From the NCBI GenBank assembly GCA_947471745.1, contig CANJKZ010001112.1:310001-374000 (forward strand): a stretch of DNA of 64,000 nucleotides. The letters are read 5' to 3'. The notes below the pieces were generated by a model. That model was given only the letters and a program-made list of their open reading frames with translations. It did not search any database and was not told the DNA's origin. Position numbers and translations under genes: made by a program. This DNA is from Closterium sp. Naga37s-1 (Eukaryota > Streptophyta > Zygnematophyceae > Desmidiales > Closteriaceae). Every line of letters starts with the position of its first letter. Positions within the stretch are counted from its first letter, which is position 1. Shown piece by piece: positions 40,496 to 51,773 of the stretch.

Positions 40496-43400
40496 CTAGA
40501 GCTTCTCCATTATCACACACCAATTGGATTTGTCGTAAAAGCTCTCAACAATTGATGCACCACCAATCTCTGTGATGAGCCTGCAGCACAGAACACCAGA
40601 AAAACATGAGCAGAACCACAAAAAAAACTTCAGTATAACAGTAAGAACAAACAAACGAACAACAGCAAGCACACAATTGCATGATACGCACCTCTCCAGC
40701 TCTCCTTGAGTGAAAACATAATAATATCGGTTGTACACCACCGACCCCTTCGCTTCATCGCGCCGAGCAAATCCCGAGGCTACATGCTGTGCAGCTGCTG
40801 CCGAGCCTATCTCCACTCGATGACATGGCAGGTGCCACGGGACCAGAAACTCCTGGGAAGCTTCCTCTCCTGTCACTTTCCCTTGCTCAGACTCTCCTGT
40901 CCTTTCTTCCCCCGACCCTCCCCTTCCAAGTTCTGGGTTTGGGTTCTTTTCCCCACTGCCCCCAGCTGCACTCTCCTCACTCATCCCTTCCCCTGCTGTT
41001 GCTCCCTTTTCTCCTGGAACCTCTTTTCCAGCTGAGCCCCTCCTTGGACACGCATTCTCCTCGTTACTGGTCTCTCTTTCCTCCTCGATCCCCCCCAGTC
41101 CTCCTCCCGCCCTCCCTTCCCTCTCCCCTCCCTTCTCCTCCCCTCCAGCTGCCTCCACATCCCCCACCCACTTATCCGCCATCCGGCCAATCAGCGGCGT
41201 CCACTTGTCAAGCAACCCCGGATTCTCCTGCTCCCTCGCCCACACAGTCACCAGCACCCTACCCCCCTTCCTCACCACCCTAAGCATCTCTCTTAGCGCG
41301 TGTTTCCGCCGGGTTTCAGACGACAAGTGGTGCAAAACGGCCACGGAAATCGCCGCGTCGAAGCGCGAGGAAGCGAGGGGGAGCGAGAGGGTATCGGCTA
41401 CAAAGGCCTCAAAGCCCCGCTGAGTGCAGATGGAGACGAGAGGCGGGCTGATGTCGCAGCCAATCAGAACGGCCGGTGGGCGGGTAGGGGCGGAGGAAGG
41501 GGAGGAGGAGGGAGGGAAGGGGGTGGAGGAGGAAGGAGTGGAGGAGGAGGAAGGGAACGGGGAGGAGGAAGTGCGCATTGACAAAGAGGAAGACGCAGAG
41601 ACAGACACAGAGGCAGCAGAAGGGAGAGCAGGGGGAATGGGCAGCCCACCATTGAGGTACTTCCCGTTGCCACACCCGGCGTCGAGGACAAGGGAGCCCG
41701 GTGGGAGGGAGAGCAGGAACTCAGCTACCTTGGGCCAGCGCGCGAAACGTGTCGCGCTGAAATGCGGCGCTATGGCGTCGTATACCTTGTGCACAAAGTC
41801 TCGCTCTACTGCTGGGGTGGTTTGAGGAGAGTCGAGAAGGTTCGGAGGATCAACATGAGGGGGGATGGAGCTCTCTTTCCCATCCTCCCTCTCTGCCCTT
41901 TCCTCCTCTGCGCGCTCCTCCACTCCTTCATGCGAGTGCGTCATCACAGGTTCCCCATCGTTCCCTCCTCCCATTCTCTGCTCTTCCTTCTTTCCCTTCT
42001 CCCCCTCCTCCCCACACTCTGCCACCCCTTCGTGAGAGTGTGTCACCACACTCCCTCCACAACACCCATCTCCCACTCTCTCCCTCATCCCCTCACGTCC
42101 CTTCTGCTTCACAAGCAATTTCTCTGCTCCCGATCCCTCCACCAACAGTCCCTCACTTCCCGCTGCCCTGTCCCTATCAGTCGACACTTTTCCATTTTCG
42201 GCAACACTTTCCATTCTGGGAGCATCACAGAACTCAGGGTAAGCACACCCGCACGGGCCGAACCGAACCCTCCGGAAGGTGTAAGAAACGCGGCGGGGGG
42301 CGCGCGGGAAAACCTGACCGTTGATGTGGTCGATCTTGTGGTTGGGAATGTAGTGAGACCACGCGTATCGGGCCTCCCCTGTTAGGACTAGGAGGGAGCG
42401 AGGGGGTAGGAAGAGCACTCTCCTGTCCTCTGCTCTCCTTTCCTCGGTTTTCTTCTCTTCTGCTCTCCTCTCCTCTTCTCGATTCTCCTCCGCTCTCCTC
42501 TCATTTGGTGTTGCTACCTCCTTAGCTTCTACTCCGGCTTTTTCCTCAGCTCTAACTGCGCTACAGTCACTGCTGTTGCTGCTGCTATGGTTAGTGCTGT
42601 TTTGGCTGACACCACTGACAGCACCATTGCCTCTGCTATTGTCGTCGCTGCTGCAACAGGCACTGTCACTGCTCTCACACTTTCCATTGCTGCCCCTACT
42701 AATCTCACTCCCCACACCCTGTTCACTGCTCCCACTGCTCCCACCAACAACCTTTTTCTTCCCCAGTGGTTGTTTCCCCACGGGTTGCGGCCCGAGGGGT
42801 CTCCTGAACTCCATAATCGCAGGGCCAGCCAGGGAGAGGGAGAGAACAGCACCCTCGAATGCAGCATGCGTGTCGATGTGCGGTGCCAGGCCCACCCCTG
42901 CCCCGTACTCGTTGATCTGCGAAGGAAGGGGGCGGGGAAGGAGAGGGGAGAAGGGCCACGGGTTGAAGCCCCAAGGGTCTCCTGAACTCCATAATCGCAG
43001 GGCCAGCCTGGGAGAGGGTGAGAACGGCGCCTTCAAATGCAGCATGCGTGTCAATGTGCGGAGCCAGGCCCACCCCTGTTGCAGACTCATTTATCTGTGC
43101 GGGGACAGATGGAGAAAGGTGGTGTGGGGGGGGGGGGGGAGGGGGCTGAGGGAGAGCGAGAGCACGGCGGCCTTGAATGAGAGAGGACGGCATGCGTGTC
43201 AATGTGCGGCGCCAGGCCCACCCCTGCATTCGTACTCGTTGATCTGTGGCGTAAGGGGAGAGGGAGAAGAAGGGGAGAAGGGGGGAGGTAGAAGGAGCAG
43301 CGTTTTCTTCCCCAGGCCCACCCCTACCTTCCTGTGGACCGGAGCAGATCAAAATCAACCTCAAGCAAATCATACAGCATGCGTTCGGCAGTTCCTGTAC

Positions 43401-45293
43401 ACGAGACCGACCCAACACGAATCAATCGTTTCCATGAATGAAGCAGCCCGAACACGCCCTGATCTCACCGTTAGTTGGTCCAGCGGCATGCAAACTTCCG
43501 GGCAGCCCGTGAGCTCGGGCAGCTGTTCTGCCCGCGAAACAAAATCCGACACTGCTGCGGGCAGCGGGCCGATCCACTTGTCTTTCTCGATGTCTCGTGT
43601 CTGAAGGAGGGAAAAAAGGGGAGAGAGGGGGAGGGGGGGAGGAGCAGCGAGGGAAGGGGACAAGGAGAAAGAAGGAGGACGCAAGCAGTTTCGGAAAAGC
43701 AATCAGAAAGCGCTTACAACGCAGAAACAGGCCAAGGGGGATTGATAATGTGGAGAGGCGTAGGGACGAGGCATCAAAGGGGGGATTCAAAGTGAATGTA
43801 CTCACACAATGTAACCTACCATTGTAGAAGAATGCACAAACAAGAATACGATTAGAATGTAAGTCTATCTATACACATCCAGTGTTCATGAAGGCGTAAC
43901 CAATGGTGCTGCATACAGCACCGCAGTTTATTCAGCCATATAATAACAACATAACCATAAACATCCATTTTTTAGGGCGCCTAAAAGCACATATCCACTT
44001 ATACAGCATACAGTGTAGTTGAAAGCGTAACCGTGGTGCTGAACGCGCCTCTTTGTCAGATAATGCCAATCGTTGCCATCCGCAAACTCCAAAAGACTCT
44101 GTGGGGAGAGGGGGGAGGGGGGAGATGTTGGTTTGGGAAGGAGGGGGGGGAAAGAGAGGAGCGGGGAGAAACAGACCGACCATGGTGCTTGTCGGACCAT
44201 TGTCTCACCATTGTGCTTGTGAGTCACGATTGTGGTTGTAAGTCACCATTGTGGTTGTAAGTCACCATTGTGCTTGTAAGTCACCATTGTGCTTGTAAGT
44301 CACCATTGTGCTTGTAAGTCACCATTGTGCTTGTAAGTCACCATTGTGTTTGTAAGTCGTACTGTTGACGCCTGAACCCATGAGCTGACCCCCGACCCCT
44401 CTCACCTGTTCCATCTTTGAAGTGACAAAAACGAGGTGCATAGCGAAGCCAACCCACGCCTGGAAATGTGATTGTAAGAGAGTGACAACTGTTCCCGCAT
44501 TGAACCCTGAACCCTCACCCCCCCAATCCTCACACCTGTTCCATCTCGGGTGTGACAAAATCGAGGTGGAGGAACAGCCCCGGTATAGCGAGCGCGTCAA
44601 CATTGTGGTGTACCACCGGATGCTCCACCTGCGGGGAAAACAAAATGTGTAAAAAAAATGTAAACCCCCAAACCCTGTGTCCCAGATCTGATGTCATCCG
44701 ACTAGTACACCCCTGATATCGTAATGAACCCCGAAAAAAATACAGAAATATTAAAACCTGAGTTTCCCTTATGAGTGTTCGCAAACAATGCCTACCGGAG
44801 CGAATCGCTTCCACACAGCGAACTGAATGTGCATATTTCGTCCGCCCGTTGTTGGCTTTTTTTGTATTGTAACAACGAGTTTCTACTGATGAAAAGGCCT
44901 GTGGGAGGTGCCAAAACAAGAAGAGCCTACCGGCGCGGATCGCTTCCCCACGGCGAACTGGATGTGCATCTTCCTACCGCCCGCGTCCGCGCACGGCTTT
45001 CCGCTCAGCGCCTGCAGTGCAGCTTCCGCCGCAGCGGAGGCCTCAGCGCGCGAGCGCCCGCCGAAAACGACAAAAATGCGGGTGAGATTGGCGGCGCCGG
45101 CCGGGACGACGCGGCGGACGTGGCCGAAGGAGGAGAACACGTCAGCAAGGGCTGCATCCGTCATCTCCGCCTCAGCACCGCAGTTTGCCACGTAAAGATA
45201 CGGCGTAGGCGGAGGATTCGGGCCCTTGGGGCGGGTGAAGAAAATAGAATCTAACCCCGCGTCGCTCTCATAGTTGATCTCCTCGTCAGCCAT
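40496..45293 (-). CDS. ALKBH8: ALKBH8: RRM, AlkB oxygenase and TRM9-like methyltransferase
   Basis: Exons 45293-44931, 44628-44536, 44098-44012, 43600-43469, 42916-40692 and 40580-40496; phases close to 2985 nt (994 aa). Order: RRM (YLYVANCGAEAEMTDAAL... IFVVFGG); the AlkB entry PGLFLHLDFVTPEMEQ and KRRVQHHGYAFNY; the Fe(II)/2OG core with GLAPHIDTH (HxD), a later His in WSHYIPNHKID and RVSYTFRRVR; a Cys cluster CGCAYPEFCD; then methyltransferase motif I LVLDAGCGNGKYL and LIGCDIS, and C-terminus SFYDKSNWCVIMEKL. The methyltransferase makes the wobble-uridine methyl ester (mcm5U) in tRNA, with TRM112 as partner; the oxygenase hydroxylates it. Long Ser/Pro- and Glu-rich insertions separate the parts, one between methyltransferase motifs I and II. 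Confidence 0.92.
42960..43235 (-). repeat. ALKBH8 HIDTH-exon upstream echoes
   Basis: Two copies of the acceptor and 5' part of exon 5 lie upstream in gene direction, starting near 43235 and 43093. The nearer encodes GVGLAPHIDTHAAFEGAV and AGPAIMEFRRPLG almost intact; the farther has a frame change after HIDTH. The intact exon starts at 42916. Confidence 0.92.
43868..43920 (-). repeat. ALKBH8 exon 3 downstream echo
   Basis: A worn copy of the 3' part of exon 3 (GYAFNY region, minus strand gcaccattggttacgccttc) lies downstream in gene direction. The intact exon is 44098-44012. Confidence 0.7.
43969..43986. repeat. Near-palindrome TTTTAGGGCGCCTAAAA
   Basis: Resembles the GGCGCC palindromes with TTTTAGG/CCTAAAA arms and one extra G. 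It lies in ALKBH8 intron 3, between exon 3 (44012) and its downstream echo (43920). Confidence 0.65.
44209..44359. repeat. 19-bp minisatellite in ALKBH8 intron 2
   Basis: About eight tandem copies of attgtgcttgtaagtcacc with few changes. Confidence 0.95.
44400..44466 (-). repeat. ALKBH8 exon 2 downstream echo
   Basis: A copy of the 3' half of exon 2 with gtgag donor (minus strand gatggaacag then gtgaga). It encodes MHLVFVTSKMEQ beside the intact FLHLDFVTPEMEQ at 44536-44577. Confidence 0.88.
44790..44850 (-). repeat. ALKBH8 exon 1 downstream echo
   Basis: A copy of the last about 55 bases of exon 1 with gtaggc donor (minus strand tgcacattcagttcgctgtg), downstream of the intact exon end at 44931. 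Frame is not preserved. Confidence 0.85.
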
Positions 45294-46288
45294 ATTGCAA
45301 AATGACTCTGTAAGAATCGAACCCGTACGACACGGTATTAAACCCTAAACCGGAGTCCCAAACAGCCCAAAAGTGCCTCAACCTTCCTAACTTTGGTTGG
45401 GTGTGACCGAGTAGATGCTCGCTCGCTTCGCAAACTGTCGAAACAAATTTCGTCAAGCGAAATTGCTGTACTGACGAGAACGATAGCAGTGACAATTTCG
45501 CTCACAATTTCGAAGGCCGTCCGAAATTGTTGCGAATGAATTCCTACAGTTGCATTCAAGATCTGGTTACGGATGCGAGGTACTCAGGCTCTGCGATCCG
45601 CAACCACAAAACTCGACACCACCCTGGTTCGCGCGCCACTCACGTCCCTTCCCCCAAGCAACCTTCCTAACTTCGAAACTCTTGGAACCCCGGTTTTAAA
45701 GAGACGAAAAAATAAGGGCTGGTGGGCACCGCCTATGCGCTGTTCGAGGGTCTTTGATTGAAGTCGGTGAGGTATGTGAAGGCGTTTTCAGGAAGGAAGG
45801 GTGAATGGGAGCACAACCAAGATGTCAAATGCGTTGGGAACGGAACGCAATGGGCGACAAAGGTAGATTTACCTTGAATTACCAGGATAAGGTTTGCAGA
45901 CGCAGGTGACTGGATGCGATTGGCTGAGAGAATCGGGTTTGATTTAGACGGGGATAGGAGGAGAAGGGACAGGAAGCTCGAGAAGTCAAGAAGTGGCGAA
46001 ATCATCCTTGGTAGCTTTTGTTTTGCGAACATCCGCGATGTCCTCCTACTGTTTCGGTCGCATGTCAGGTCCATTGCGTAAGTGTTGGGTTCAGAAGTTT
46101 TTTTTTTTAACCAGGCTTGCCAGCGCGAAAGTGCTGGCTGGCGAAAACCAGGATTTCGTGCGGACACTTTCCATCCGCAGTAACAGTTCGCCAGGGTTCT
46201 GGGTTTTGGGTGGCAAATGTGCACCGTCGCTTTAACTATCTCCTACTCTGGCCCACCCTGCGACCTTCATTTCGTCAACGTTCTCTAC
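45294..46288. other. Upstream of ALKBH8; no gene recognised
   Basis: Presumed ALKBH8 promoter on the minus strand. Repeated gaaattgt/acaatttcg phrases near 45440-45530 form weak inverted repeats. No other gene supported. Confidence 0.35.
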
Positions 46289-46898
46289 AGTCATCTCGCT
46301 AGCCCGGTCATACAACCGATCATTGGCGCGCTGAAGCGGACGTTGCACATGCTGAACCCGGGCAGGTCGGTGGACTGTCTGGGGGACCTACTGTTTGGCG
46401 AAAAGGGCACAGCGTCAGGTTTTCCGGAGATGACGCTGACATCAGTGGTGCTTAGGCAGATCTGGTTGGCGCGATGCAATGCAGTTTGGCGCGCAGCTCC
46501 TTTCGAGAGAAAGAAGGTGGGGAGATGTGCTGTGCTGGACTTCATGACGCATGCGAGGGTGGTGCTGGCAGCAAGGGGAAGGCTGGCAGCGGCCGATGAA
46601 GGGAGAAGTTTCTGGAAGACAGACAACTGGAGCCATGTGGCTGCGGATGAGAAGTTGCAGCTTCAGAAGATTTGCGGTGATGGTGGGCCAACAATTTGGG
46701 CGGCTCCTTTCCTCTCCATCTGGCGCAACCCGCGCACTTTCTATCAGCCTCCGTAGCATGCCATAGGGGGGCGGTGCGGCGTCCACAAGGCGTGGCCTAG
46801 ACCCTCCAAGATATACAGTTACGACTGCGGATGTATCTATATTTGATAATATATTTACACCTCCAAAAAAAAAAAAAAAAAAAGTCATCTCGCTAGCC
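46289..46898 (+). mobile_element. 5'-truncated LINE with poly-A and 16-bp TSD
   Basis: Target duplications AGTCATCTCGCTAGCC at 46289-46304 and 46883-46898 are identical. The inserted 578 bases end in a 19-base A run. The coding part (in frame to a tag at 46754-46756) resembles the C-terminal end of plant LINE reverse transcriptases (RQIWLARCNAVWRAAPFERKK). The 3' tail, poly-A and long target duplication are diagnostic of target-primed reverse transcription. The exact TSD implies a young insertion. Only the last about 150 codons of the polyprotein remain, so it is dead on arrival. Confidence 0.93.
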
Positions 46899-48039
46899 GT
46901 CTCGCACGAGAAACTTTTCTGCCTCATGTGATCTGACTGGTCAATCGGCCTCAACCACGAAACGTTACAGTCAGGCAGGCGGTCCGCGCTTCGATTTCTC
47001 AAATTCAAAGTTCTCTCGATTTCCGGATCTCAGATTCGCGCCTCGGGCGCTCCTAAAAAAGCACTGGAATCTCAATTTTTACGAATGCGAAACTTTGCAA
47101 TGCAACCACTCCCACATAAATCTCTCTTGTCCGTTCAGAAGCCGACCACACCTGTTTCCCTTTCACTGGAAGACAACGCCGTTTTGAGTTGAGAACCTCA
47201 GGAGAGTCACACCTCTTCCTACTCATACTTCCTTGCATGATCCAGATCACTGCTACAGGCTGGCGATATCAATACAGGGTGTAGCATCCTAGTTTCGTAC
47301 TGTCAATGCTAAAGCTCAAAATAAGCGAAACATCGGGCTATTCTGAAGTCGTTTCGATAACCATGGTTCCTTCACTGAATAAGCTTTCAGCTCGCAGCTT
47401 CCATTCAGAACTTGGCTTGATGAGGCGGAAATCTCGTAGCGGGGGTCGACAGAGAATGGTTGACGCACGCGGTTCGACTCTGCCAGAGAAAGATACTGGC
47501 TAGCTTTTCCGCATGCGATGCTTTTCTCCGCCCTTTTGCCGGTCCCGACCAAGTCTTCCGCATGGTAGCTTCGGCACCGCTTTGTGCACCGGCGTTTAGA
47601 GCGCAATCGCTGATTTTATTTCTAACATGTCGCCTCGATTATGTCAATGCGCGCGGAGCTGGTGCCGATGCTAACGCTAGTAGCGTGCATAAAAGGCCGC
47701 CGAAACCTGTCAGTCAACCACACTTTCTCATCTCTCGTCTCTCGCCTCACGAGATCTTTCGCCCGACAGACAACATCAGCGCTTTAATTCTTGAAACGCC
47801 TCAAAAATTCGCTTCAACGACGTTTCCTAGTGACCAAGAAAAGTCGGTCGGAACTGACTAGCAGCGCGCCGCTGCTCCGGCTTCAGAACGTTCAACGTGA
47901 CGCGTCGAGTCAATCCTGAACTAATAGTAACCGTTACTCGCCGTGACGTGTCGCAGCTTGCCGCTCATCGTTCTACATCAAAGCAGGTTCCATGGCTAGT
48001 ATTCCGCGGCCTTCAAATCGAAGCCTCTTTCGATTTGCC
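46899..48039. other. Intergenic, upstream of first Pro-rich gene
   Basis: No gene supported. CATAAAAGG at 47688-47696 is a possible TATA-like element about 345 bases before the likely ATG at 48040; an upstream in-frame ATG is at 47992. Confidence 0.35.
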
Positions 48040-49764
48040 ATGGAACTCCGCCCCCTTCGCCTCTCCTTGCTCCTCCTCCTCCCGCTCCTCCTGCTCGCCA
48101 CCCCTCGCCTTTCCGCTGCTCAATCTACGCCCTCTAATCTCCCTACCATGACCAGCAGCAGCAGCAGCGGCGGCAGCAGCAGCGGGGTTACCGGAAGCGC
48201 CGCTTATCCTGCCGTTTCTGCTGCTGTGGCTAATGCGCGGAGAGGGGTGGGCGGAATGATGAGAAGAGGGGGAATCCCCGGACTGCCCTCGCCTTCCGAA
48301 GTCACCATCCTTGATGGTTCCGCCACCCCTGGTTCCGCCACTCCTGTTTCCGCCACCCCTGGTTTCGCCACCCCTAGTTCCGCCACCCCTGGTTTCGCCA
48401 CCCCTAGTTCCGCCACCCCTGGTTCCGCCACCCCTGGTTCCGCCACCCCTAGTTCCGCCACCCCTGGTTCCGCCACCCCTGGTTCTGCCACCCCTGGTTC
48501 CGCCACCCCTGGTTCCGCCACCCCTGGTTCCGCCACCCCTGGCTCCGCCACGTTCGAACCGCTGCCGATCCGACCTCCTCCATCACCGCCTGCTTCCACT
48601 GGCGCTGGTGCTGCTGGCACTGGCAACACCCCTGGTGCTGGCAATGCTGCCAGTGGTGCCGCTGCTACAGCAGCTGGTGCGGTGATAGGAGGTTTGGGAG
48701 GCGTGACAAGCGGTGCAGCCATGGGAGGGTTGGCAGCAAAGGCGGCTGGGAAGGGGAAGGGGTCGAAAGCGGTGGAAGCGGAGGCTATTGCTGCTGCTAC
48801 TGCAGGGGGGCTGGGGGCAATTGGAGGAGCTCTGGGGGGAGGTTTGGCGGGAGGTATGGGGGGAGGTTTGGGGGGAATTCCGCTCTTGCCCTCGCCTCTC
48901 CCTTCTCTTCCGACTGCTGCCCTTCCAACTCTTCCTTCCGCTGCCCTTCCCCCCCTCCCTTCTGCTTCCCTTCCCCCCCTTCCTTCCGCTGCCCTTCCCC
49001 CCCTCCCTTCTGCTTCCCTTCCCCCCCTTCCTTCCGCTGCCCTTCCCCCCCTCCCTTCTGCTTCGCTTCCCCCCTTTCCTTCCGCTGCCCTTCCCCCCCT
49101 CCCTTCCGCTAGCCTTCCCCCCTCCCCTTCAACCTCTGCCAATACCACATCCCCCTCACTGCCTCTCCCTTCCCCCGCTGGCAATGCCACCTCCCCCTCA
49201 CTGCCTTCCCCCTCCCCCTCTGCCAATACCACCTCCCCCCCATCGCCTCTCCCTTCCCCCTCTGCCAATACTACCTCCCCCTCACTACCTTCCCCTTCCC
49301 CCTCCGCCAATACCACCTCCCCCTCACTGCCTTCCCCCTCTCCCTCCGCCAATACCACCTCCCCCTCTCTGCCTCTCCCTTCCCCCTCCGCCAATACCAC
49401 CTCCCCCTCACTGCCCCTCCCTTCCCCCTCCGCCAATACCACCTCCCCCTCACTGCCTCTCCCTTCCCCCTCCGCCAATACCACCTCCCCCTCACTGCCC
49501 CTTCCTTCCCCCTCCGCCAATACCACCTCCCCCTCACTGCCTTCCCCCTCTCCCTCCGCCAATACCACCTCCCCCTCACTTCCTTCCCCCTCCCCCTCCG
49601 CCAATACCACCTCCCCCTCACTGTCTTCCCCTTCCCCCTCCGCCAATACCACCTCCCCCTCACTGCCTTCCCCCTCCCCCTCCACCAATACCACCTCCCC
49701 CTCTCTGCCTCTCCCTTTCCCCTCAGCCGACACCACAACCACCCCAGCACCTTCCCCCTCTTAG
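48040..49764 (+). CDS. Secreted Pro/Ser/Thr-rich repeat protein 1
   Basis: From ATG 48040: 574 aa. (ATG 47992 would add 16.) A strong signal peptide, MELRPLRLSLLLLLPLLLLA then TPRLSAAQ, is followed by a Ser/Gly region. Next come about 16-20 copies of a GSATP/SSATP/GFATP five-residue unit (48310-48550), a Gly/Ala-rich middle, a Pro block of LPPLPSA units and about 14 copies of SANTTSPSLPSPSP. The last repeat carries many NTT/NTS sequons. Composition and Pro spacing fit a hydroxyproline-rich cell-wall or mucilage glycoprotein. No lipid-anchor signal is evident at the C-terminus. The DNA repeats will make copy number polymorphic. Confidence 0.8.
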   Translation: MELRPLRLSLLLLLPLLLLATPRLSAAQSTPSNLPTMTSSSSSGGSSSGVTGSAAYPAVSAAVANARRGVGGMMRRGGIPGLPSPSEVTILDGSATPGSATPVSATPGFATPSSATPGFATPSSATPGSATPGSATPSSATPGSATPGSATPGSATPGSATPGSATPGSATFEPLPIRPPPSPPASTGAGAAGTGNTPGAGNAASGAAATAAGAVIGGLGGVTSGAAMGGLAAKAAGKGKGSKAVEAEAIAAATAGGLGAIGGALGGGLAGGMGGGLGGIPLLPSPLPSLPTAALPTLPSAALPPLPSASLPPLPSAALPPLPSASLPPLPSAALPPLPSASLPPFPSAALPPLPSASLPPSPSTSANTTSPSLPLPSPAGNATSPSLPSPSPSANTTSPPSPLPSPSANTTSPSLPSPSPSANTTSPSLPSPSPSANTTSPSLPLPSPSANTTSPSLPLPSPSANTTSPSLPLPSPSANTTSPSLPLPSPSANTTSPSLPSPSPSANTTSPSLPSPSPSANTTSPSLSSPSPSANTTSPSLPSPSPSTNTTSPSLPLPFPSADTTTTPAPSPS

Positions 49765-51773
49765 AATGGCACGACAACCGCACCACACCACCTCCCCCTC
49801 CCGCCTCCTCCTCACTGTCCCTTAGGGATCAACCATATCAGACTCACCCCCAACAACCCCCCTTCCACTGCCAGTGATCCCAACTCGTCTCAGTACAGGT
49901 CTTGACTCATCTCCTGGAAGCAGCTCCGTGTAAATACACGTGTCAGTACAGGTCTTTAGGATAAATTGCTGGGGAGAATTGTACCCTTCTTGTGTGCTGA
50001 TAGCTGATGCAATGTACTTGTTTATATAAAGAATTTATCATGACTCTCTCCATTTAGCAGCAGCATCATTAAATGTGCACCAAACCAACCCATGTTTTGA
50101 TTGGTGAGCTAGATGAAAGTACCTCACGTTGACCAAGGTCGCAAAAACACAGTATAAACTATGAATGCTTTTGGTGTCGAATGAACTGTTGCTGCGGAAC
50201 AACATGAGGTGAAGAGGAGGTTCGTCGTGAGGCGTTTGGTCAATACATTGGTGCACCAACATGATCCCCATACAATAATGCACACATGAAGCTTGTTAAT
50301 TGGAGCGGAAATCTCATTATTGCTAGCGATGAAGAGCAGCAGACAGCCCTAAAATAGCATGTGACATTTGCAATCAACTATTGTGTGTTATACGGCTGGA
50401 TTTTGAGGGTGTATAGAATTCGCATTGACAAATTTACAGGTTGTGCAGGGTGAAAGCCCTCGCCTTCTCAAGCCATCGTGAATAATTTTCTTCCGCAGCG
50501 CACATCGCCGAATCGTGAGGCCGTTTCCGTCGTTCGCGGATCGCGACCTACAAATTTCTCAATTTCACAATTTCCGAATTAGCGCCCCTCCAAAATGCGT
50601 CCCTCTGCTCCCCTCCCTCCCTCGCTCAATTCCCTTCCTTCCCATCACAACCGAATTTGGTAAGCTGGCATGGCACCCTTGAAAGCACCGAAAGGCCGAA
50701 AAGACAGCATTACAGGTCCCATCCCAATCCCATGGCTGCTTCCTTTCTGGCTTGTTCTTTCTTCCAACGGAACTTTCAATTCCAGCTCTCTCGGCCCTTC
50801 CTCTGTTCGCCGCGGTACTTCTGCTGCTTGTCGATATTACGCACTGGTACACGTCGTTTGCAGTTCCTTTTGAGTTATCACTATGACGACAGACGTCATT
50901 CCGCCTCGAAAAGTGCACGGCAGCGCTACTTTTACCATGCATGCGGGGTGCTTGCGAAATAGGAGGTTGGCCAATAACGGAGGGTAACGAGGTGATCGAG
51001 TCGACTCGCGGTGCTCCCGACAAAAGAGGCCAGGCGACACCATAGCACGACGAGTAACACAATTACGTGCGCGCTGCGGCGGCGAGATTTTTTCGCAGAC
51101 GTTACGTACGCGCAGCGGCATTCCCGAATCGGGAAGACTAGCCGACGCCATAGCGAGGGCATTAACGTCACAGCGACGTTCGGAAGCGAGCCTCCAGTGC
51201 CTTGGGTAGCGTTGCAACTAGTAGACTTTTCTTCAATTTCGGATTCTCGAGAGAACCGGAGGACGCCAATGTCTATCATAACTATCTTCGACGTGGGACT
51301 CACCGTACCGAAGAGAGGGCGCCGACTCAAAGGCAAATACAGCTACGATTTTCCGCTCGTGCGCCTCGCTACCTCCGCCGCTACATACGGTCGCTTCCCT
51401 GGTGTTTCTGTGAATGGGAAATTCCAAAGATTAGAAAAACTCATAAACACCAGGAAGCGACCGCGCATATCTACTGCAGCGATTCCCGGCTGGTAACCAA
51501 CGCGTTCCAGTGCTTTCTCCTTCCCCGCCGCGGCTCGTTTCGGTGTCTGGTTCGCGTTACGAGCGCGAGAGCTCTCCGAGGTTCAAGAGCGACTAATCAC
51601 TCGATTGGCCCTTCCAAAGGAAAGCACCATAACGGCCTCTACCAGCCCCCTCTATTAGTATCGAGAGATTCCGGAAGTATCGGCGTAGTAATGCTGAGAA
51701 AAACTCGTAGAAGGAGATTCATTGTCCTCTAAGAACCGTGGGGATCACGATAGAGCAGGCTCACGTGGTCCGA
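49765..51773. other. Intergenic between the two Pro-rich genes
   Basis: No gene supported. It contains CGAGTCGACTCG at 50997-51008, a palindrome with the GAGTCGACTC core but without the T/A arms. Confidence 0.35.

Noticed and set aside
45300..45345. Minus-strand gggttcgattct resembling a tRNA T-loop
   Set aside because: No acceptor, D or anticodon stem can be formed upstream. It lies in the ALKBH8 leader.
48204..49742. Long minus-strand open frame opposite the first Pro-rich gene
   Set aside because: A mirror of the repetitive coding sequence: the Gly/Glu repeats are the complement of Pro/Ser codons, with no independent signal.
50997..51008. CGAGTCGACTCG as a member of the TTTTGAG palindrome family
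   Set aside because: It lacks the T/A arms and no flanking duplication was seen; 12 bp is compatible with chance.
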